Shown here in pieces: positions 59,925 through 64,000 of a stretch of DNA of 64,000 nucleotides. Location of the stretch: assembly GCF_001050195.2 (NCBI RefSeq), contig NZ_DF967965.1, positions 3,378,442-3,442,441 of the forward strand. The letters run 5' to 3'. The notes beneath the pieces were generated by a model. The model did not search any database, had not been told where the DNA came from, and saw only the letters and a list, made by a program, of their open reading frames with translations. Position numbers and translations under genes: made by a program. The DNA comes from Anaerolinea thermolimosa. GTDB lineage: Bacteria; Chloroflexota; Anaerolineae; Anaerolineales; Anaerolineaceae. How positions within the stretch are numbered: position 1 is the stretch's first letter; each line of letters opens with the position of its first letter.

Positions 59925-61781
59925 GTGAAGATTCTGCGCAGCCTCCGGTGGGTCTTGCTGGCTGTCTTCCTGATTCTGGGGGGGTGGCTGACTTGTGCTG
60001 GCACCTTACCAGAGCCTGTACTGGCTCAGGAAGCCCCGCCCACCGAAGAACCACCCGTGCGAAAGGCGACCATCACCTACACCTTTACCCGCACCTTCTG
60101 GTGGCTGGTGGAGTGGGAAGACAATGAAGTCTTCTGCCGCCTGGCCGTGGAACACGAAGGACAGCCCACCTATAACGAGATCGAAGGGCTGTGCGGCAAG
60201 AAAACCGCAGAATACTGGCTGCAGAGCCGTCCCTGCAACCTGGCCGAGACCCCTGCCAACCGCTGTCCGGGGCTGTACCTTCTTGAAATGGGCTCTGAAC
60301 CCGGCTCACGCCAGATTGAAGTGGAACTGCCGATCCCGGAAGTGTGGGTCAGCATTGAAGGCTGTGACCCCCTCCCCGGAGAACGCAAATGCACCCGCCT
60401 GCCTTCTTTGCTCTTTACCGCCATCGAGCCGCTCCCCAACGAGACCATCATCTCCATTCAGGGCACGTTCAACGGTGAACCGTTCTCCTGCATGGGAGCC
60501 GAATGCCGCCTGCCCCTGCAACCCACTCCCATGGAAGGGGTAACGGTAACGTTCTGGGCCGATTCCAGCTTTGGCGATTCCAGCCAGCAATACACCGCCC
60601 GCGTGCGGCTGGTGCCCTGGGGTGACTTTATGAACCCCGACGGGGGCTCCAGCGACACCGGCGCATGGTTCGTGGACGTGCTCAGTTCTCAATGGGTAGG
60701 CGGTGAAATTGCCAGCTGTGCTTACACCTGGCAGTCTTTTCCGCCTCTCGAAGGCCCCCCCGCATGGCTTTCCAAAACCGTCACCCCTGAAGACCTTGCC
60801 ACCGATACCGGTTATTATTACCTGGCCGGGGCATTAATCCAGAACGGGGTGGTTCAGCCCACCGGTTGCCTGGATGGCGGCCTGGCGGCACCTCATGTGG
60901 CCTCGGCCTGCGGCGTCGAAGCGGCGCGCCCATACCTGGTGGAATGGCAAAATCGCTTCGATCAGGATATCCTCCAGGTTTCGCAGGATACGGGGGTTCC
61001 GGCGCGTCTGTTGAAGAACGTCTTTGCCCGCGAGAGCCAGATCTGGCCGGGCATTTTCTCCAGCTACAAAGAAGCCGGTCTGGGACAGCTCACCGAACAG
61101 GGTGCAGATACCGTTCTGCTGTGGAACCCCAGCTTCTTTGCCCAGTTCTGCCCGCTGGTACTCAACCAGGCTTACTGCGACCTGGGCTGGGGCAACCTGG
61201 ACGCTCCGGAACAGGCCATGTTGCGCGGCGCACTGGTGAAGAAAGTCAACGCCGCCTGCCCGGATTGCCCCACCGGCATCGATATTTCTCAGGCCCAGTA
61301 CAGCGTGCGCATCTTTGCCGAAAGCCTGCTGGCCAACTGCGAACAGACCGGGCGCATCCTGCGCAACCTCACCGGGCTGGAGCCGGGCCTGTCCAGCAGT
61401 TATGAAGACCTCTGGCGCTTTACCCTGGTGAACTACAACGCCGGGCCGGGGTGCCTCTCCAGCGCCATTCAACAGGCGCTTGCCAGAAACGAAGCGCTCA
61501 CCTGGGCCAATGTCACCGCGCACCTTGAGCCTGCCTGCCAGGGTGCCATCGGCTATGTGGAAGATATCAGCCGGGTTTTCAAAGCGACTCCCACGCCCAC
61601 CCCCTGGCTGCAAATTGGAGAACCCCTTCCCACCGCAACTCCCCCGGCGCCCCTGCCGCTTCAGCCCATCTTCACTCCCACACCGGGCGGGGGCGAAATC
61701 TTCCTCACCCCCACCCCCACCCCTTCAGGCTACCAGCCGCCTGAGGCAACCCCCGACGAGACGGCTTACCCCTACCCATAG
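59925..61781 (+). CDS. Secreted lytic transglycosylase-like protein with Pro/Thr tail
   Basis: An exported protein of about 618 residues. The N-terminus KILRSLRWVLLAVFLILGGW ending near PVLAQE is a signal peptide. A Cys-rich region (about 40-300) of unknown fold follows, then a transglycosylase-like domain with ARESQIWPG (candidate catalytic Glu), AGLGQLTEQG and VNYNAGPG, which match the E, GLMQ and AYNAGPG motifs of SLT lysozymes. A PTPTP-rich tail ends it. GTG 59925 is likely but uncertain; GTG 59919 and TTG 59886 are other options. Peptidoglycan cutting outside the cell is inferred. Confidence 0.75.
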   Translation: MKILRSLRWVLLAVFLILGGWLTCAGTLPEPVLAQEAPPTEEPPVRKATITYTFTRTFWWLVEWEDNEVFCRLAVEHEGQPTYNEIEGLCGKKTAEYWLQSRPCNLAETPANRCPGLYLLEMGSEPGSRQIEVELPIPEVWVSIEGCDPLPGERKCTRLPSLLFTAIEPLPNETIISIQGTFNGEPFSCMGAECRLPLQPTPMEGVTVTFWADSSFGDSSQQYTARVRLVPWGDFMNPDGGSSDTGAWFVDVLSSQWVGGEIASCAYTWQSFPPLEGPPAWLSKTVTPEDLATDTGYYYLAGALIQNGVVQPTGCLDGGLAAPHVASACGVEAARPYLVEWQNRFDQDILQVSQDTGVPARLLKNVFARESQIWPGIFSSYKEAGLGQLTEQGADTVLLWNPSFFAQFCPLVLNQAYCDLGWGNLDAPEQAMLRGALVKKVNAACPDCPTGIDISQAQYSVRIFAESLLANCEQTGRILRNLTGLEPGLSSSYEDLWRFTLVNYNAGPGCLSSAIQQALARNEALTWANVTAHLEPACQGAIGYVEDISRVFKATPTPTPWLQIGEPLPTATPPAPLPLQPIFTPTPGGGEIFLTPTPTPSGYQPPEATPDETAYPYP

Positions 61782-61797
61782 AGCAGGGCAAACTTTC

Positions 61798-61823
61798 GAC
61801 TCGGCGTCGGGGAGCGCCGAGTC
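61798..61823. terminator. Inverted repeat between convergent genes
   Basis: GACTCGGCG (61798-61806) pairs with CGCCGAGTC (61815-61823). No T-run; the right arm touches the stop codon of the AmrS-like gene. Terminator role uncertain. Confidence 0.35.
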
Positions 61824-62934
61824 ACACCTCAATCCAGCGCGGGTATCCCGGGCCGGTCAGGCGCACCGAGGCCGGGTCTTTGGGCCAGATGCCGGGGATG
61901 GTTTGCCCGCAGGTGGGGCATTTGCCCTCAGGGGTAAGATGATAGCCGCGAACGATGTACCCACGCCGCTCAATCAGCAGGGTATGACAGCGCGGGCAGC
62001 GGGTGTCTTCGTAAGTGCCCACCCGTCCGGGGAGGTTCCCCGCATAGACGTACTGCAGCCCGGCTTCCTGGCCGATTTCAGCCGCGCGAAGCAGGCTCGT
62101 GACACTGGTGGGTGGAGCATCCATTTTATAATCGGGGTGGTAGGCTGTGACGTGCCAGGGAATATCTGGCGAGACCGAGACGAGGAACCGCGCCGCCTCC
62201 CACAGTTCCTCGGGACTGTCATTGAAGCCCGGCACAATGAGCGTCACCACTTCAACCCACAGTCCCAGCTCATGGGCCGTGCGGATGGTGTCCAGCACGT
62301 GCTGGAGCACTCCCCCGAGTTTGCGGTAATTCTGATCCTGCATGCTCTTCAGATCCACCTTATAGGCGCTCAGATAGGGTCGCAGGTACTGCAGCACTTC
62401 AGGGGTGGCATTCCCATTGGAAACGTAAGCGCAGAGCAACCCGTGTTCTCGGGCCTGCTTGAAGATTTCCACCGCCCATTCGGAGGTGATCAGCGGCTCG
62501 TTGTACGACGAAACCACCGCCGAACACCGCTGTTGCAGGGCATATTGAACCAGCTGCCCGGCGCTCACCGGCCGAACGTACGCCAGGCTCTGCTCGGCAG
62601 CCGGATCGCGCAGGGCCTGCGAAGTGAGCCAGTTCTGACAGTACGAACAGTGGAAATCACACCCCAGCATCCCGAAGGTAAGCGCATCGCTCCCGGGCAA
62701 AACGTGGGAAAAGGGCTTTTTTTCGATAGGGTCTACCTGCAGGGCGGCCACATATCCCCAGGGCACGCGCAACTCGCCGTCGCGGTTGAAGCGCACCTGG
62801 CAGATTCCCCGCCGCCCCGCCCGGATGAGACAGCGGTGGGCGCAGGCAAAACAGCGCACCGCCCCATCGGCCAGCTTTTCATAAAGCTCCCCCGGCGCCG
62901 TCATACGATCAAGAACTGTCGCCAGATCGGTCAT
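61822..62934 (-). CDS. AmmeMemoRadiSam-type radical SAM enzyme (AmrS-like)
   Basis: Radical SAM protein of 370 residues. The CxxxCxxC motif is in MLGCDFHCSYCQNW near 88. CFACAHRCLIRAGRRGICQVR at the N-terminus and the C-terminal CPRCHTLLIERRG...CPTCGQTIPG zinc ribbon are family marks. In the AmmeMemoRadiSam triad (AmmeR1, Memo, radical SAM) the role is unknown; AmmeR1 and Memo genes are not in the window. Similar radical SAM proteins here are PflX-like (19361) and the activase-like (40451). Confidence 0.9.
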   Translation of the reverse strand: MTDLATVLDRMTAPGELYEKLADGAVRCFACAHRCLIRAGRRGICQVRFNRDGELRVPWGYVAALQVDPIEKKPFSHVLPGSDALTFGMLGCDFHCSYCQNWLTSQALRDPAAEQSLAYVRPVSAGQLVQYALQQRCSAVVSSYNEPLITSEWAVEIFKQAREHGLLCAYVSNGNATPEVLQYLRPYLSAYKVDLKSMQDQNYRKLGGVLQHVLDTIRTAHELGLWVEVVTLIVPGFNDSPEELWEAARFLVSVSPDIPWHVTAYHPDYKMDAPPTSVTSLLRAAEIGQEAGLQYVYAGNLPGRVGTYEDTRCPRCHTLLIERRGYIVRGYHLTPEGKCPTCGQTIPGIWPKDPASVRLTGPGYPRWIEV

Positions 62935-63087
62935 ACACCACCTCTAAACGATTCAAATTTCACCAGAATCAATATACTCCAAACGAGCGCCAATTTCTAC
63001 GGGTGAATCACAACTCAACCGGCCCTGACGGCGAGAAAAGCCCCTGCCTGTAACTGAATTGAAAGGATTTTCTAACCCGGCCCGGGG

Positions 63088-63093
63088 TATAAT
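63088..63093 (+). promoter_or_regulatory. -10 element before the small membrane peptide
   Basis: TATAAT at 63088-63093. The nearest TTGAAA is at 63059-63064, giving a spacer too long for sigma70. A leader of about 210 bases follows. Confidence 0.4.
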
Positions 63094-63313
63094 GGAGTAG
63101 AAAGATCAATTTTTGCACTTGGGGGTGCTTATGAAAGATGTCTTTACCTTCTTTTAATGCCCCACGCCGCGCAGGGCCAGTTTACATTTCTGTAAACTCG
63201 TTGAAACTTTCCTGAGATTTTGACGTTAATACTCATAGATGATGAAAGCGCACGCCGGCGCATTCATCGAAGTCGCTCTGGTTTAGCGGGGTTGTTTTCC
63301 GGAGGAGGTGGGT
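63094..63313 (+). other. Leader with dyad and short peptide frame
   Basis: Contains an 8-codon frame from ATG 63131 reading MKDVFTFF with stop, preceded by a GGGGG stretch. A perfect AGTTTACA-TTTC-TGTAAACT palindrome at 63179-63198 resembles a repressor site. Neither has a proven role. Confidence 0.4.
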
Positions 63314-63397
63314 ATGTGGATCATTTACCTGGTGGTCATTTTGATGATGGTCTTGTTTGGCGCCATCAGCCTGATCAACCTGAGATCTGAAAGCTGA
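63314..63397 (+). CDS. 27-residue single-helix membrane peptide
   Basis: Small ORF with ATG 63314 and stop TGA 63395-63397. A very strong GGAGGAGG ribosome site lies 5 bases upstream. The product (MWIIYLVVILMMVLFG..., ending INLRSES) is one hydrophobic helix with a polar tail. A terminator lies downstream. The size resembles small regulatory or toxin-like membrane peptides. Function unknown. Confidence 0.6.
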   Translation: MWIIYLVVILMMVLFGAISLINLRSES

Positions 63398-63512
63398 GAT
63401 GCAGGATCAGAAAATGGATGGAATTCGCCCGTTCGGTTCTAACCGCACCCCATATCCGGGGTAACCGGTTCATTCAACCTGCCGGTTGTTCCTCACGGAC
63501 GCCGGTCTCATT

Positions 63513-63549
63513 GCCCCGCGGCATTCCCGAAGCCGCGGGGCTTTTCTTT
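63513..63549 (+). terminator. Intrinsic terminator after the small ORF
   Basis: GCCCCGCGGC (63513-63522) with GCCGCGGGGC (63532-63541), then TTTTCTTT. Confidence 0.9.
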
Positions 63550-63558
63550 ACATCTGGC

Positions 63559-64000
63559 TCAACGCACCTGTTTAAAATTGACCAGGATCAGGTTTTTCTC
63601 ACAATCGGCAAAAGTATCAAACGTCACCCGCGGCGAGAGCGGCAAACCTTCCTGATCCAGCAACTGCACCCAGACGCTCCCTTTCGAATCCACGGCCTGT
63701 TCGGCCAGGGTGAATTCGTAGCCTCCCTGCCCGTACTGCAGGGCAGTGCCCGTAAGGCTGAGCAGGTAGACGGGTTTATCCAGGTACCCTCCCAGCTGTA
63801 CGGTGATCCCAACCACCGGGGAGCCTTTCATATCAAAAGCCTGCCCCGCCACCCACAGTTTACAGCCTTCATCCGGGTGAATGACCTGCCCCGAAAGAAC
63901 CACCGGCGTGCCGCGCAGGAGATACCGGTACGCAGAAGCCGGGGGGGTATCCGTTGGCGTGGGCGTCTCGGTGGAGGTGGGGGTGAGGGTAGATGTGACT
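63559..64000 (-). CDS. Secreted Thr/Pro-linked protein, 3' part only
   Basis: The frame stays open to the window edge, so the gene is 5'-incomplete. The visible part begins with a Thr/Pro linker (TLTPTSTETPTPTDTPP), then a compact domain of about 125 residues (AYRYLLRGTPVVLSGQVIHP...FTLAEQAVDSKGSVWVQLLD) with two Cys. It looks like an extracellular beta-rich domain that I cannot name. The end (LVNFKQVR) is at 63559. The short start at GTG 63903 is a frame-internal codon and not the true one. Confidence 0.7.
   Translation of the reverse strand, partial: VTSTLTPTSTETPTPTDTPPASAYRYLLRGTPVVLSGQVIHPDEGCKLWVAGQAFDMKGSPVVGITVQLGGYLDKPVYLLSLTGTALQYGQGGYEFTLAEQAVDSKGSVWVQLLDQEGLPLSPRVTFDTFADCEKNLILVNFKQVR

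Noticed and set aside
61822..62934. Complete AmmeMemoRadiSam system
   Set aside because: Only the radical SAM member is present; AmmeR1 and Memo are not in the window.
61480..63006. Long plus-strand ORF of about 500 codons opposite the AmrS-like gene
   Set aside because: It lies antisense to a clear radical SAM gene and overlaps the secreted protein gene; composition is a GC-rich shadow with no domain pattern.

Overview
The window is GC-rich (except one island), densely coded bacterial chromosome, with many short operons and almost no repeats. Gene content points to a member of the Chloroflexota, most likely class Anaerolineae (inference from family knowledge, no search possible): secreted proteins with Thr/Pro 'TPTPTP' linkers, an archaeal-type fructose-1,6-bisphosphate aldolase/phosphatase, an MscL with a zinc-ribbon tail, GH4 glycosidases beside a ROK regulator, the DUF3090/SCO1664 pair, and many radical-SAM activase-like proteins. 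No CRISPR array, phage or complete insertion sequence was seen. One tRNA (Pro, UGG) is present.

Layout. 0-7.4 kb: a secreted CARDB-like protein with a MacB/FtsX permease; a phosphoribosyltransferase, GIY-YIG and prephenate-dehydrogenase-like operon on the minus strand; an NfeD, slipin and acetyltransferase operon. 7.4-16.1 kb: a small SWIM zinc protein, two cyclic-di-GMP proteins (a GGDEF-EAL and a GGDEF), a D-lactate dehydrogenase with Fe-S domain, an alkyltransferase-like protein and MscL. 16.2-22.1 kb: RNase H-like protein, then cyclase, lactate permease, a PflX-like radical SAM protein and two DegV proteins. 22.2-33.8 kb: glutamate dehydrogenase; a minus-strand run covering PuuD, MurI, DUF3090, SCO1664, homoserine dehydrogenase, an unknown protein, a FolK-FolP fusion and a TPR protein; L19; DUF2200; PhzF. 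33.9-41.4 kb: tRNA-Pro, glycosyltransferase, RNase HII and phosphotriesterase-like genes, then a five-gene minus-strand operon (glycyl-radical activase-like protein, degenerate acyltransferase, aminotransferase, APH-type kinase, HAD phosphatase) whose pathway I do not recognise.

41.4-45.6 kb is a visibly A+T-rich island: a short-chain dehydrogenase, a phytoene-desaturase/retinol-saturase-like flavoprotein and a four-helix membrane protein, flanked by non-coding sequence and a decayed gene. After it come the fructose-bisphosphate aldolase/phosphatase and a carbohydrate-use locus (47-54.3 kb): an intact GH4 enzyme, a GH4 remnant fused by deletion to a truncated ROK regulator, and a divergent CUT1-type ABC importer (two permeases and a lipoprotein, no ATPase). 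54.3-58.8 kb holds WecB, WecC and a glycosyltransferase for an N-acetylmannosaminuronate-type surface polysaccharide, plus a PlsC acyltransferase. The right end has an SGNH hydrolase, a secreted transglycosylase-like protein, an AmrS-type radical SAM enzyme, a 27-residue membrane peptide and the 3' end of another secreted Thr/Pro-linked protein.

The main structural observation is a repeated leader design. The SWIM gene, gdhA and the fructose-bisphosphate aldolase/phosphatase gene each have a good sigma70-type promoter, then a strong intrinsic terminator, then 45-46 bases to the start codon. These look like transcription attenuators or short terminated RNAs; in one case an alternative antiterminator pairing can be drawn.
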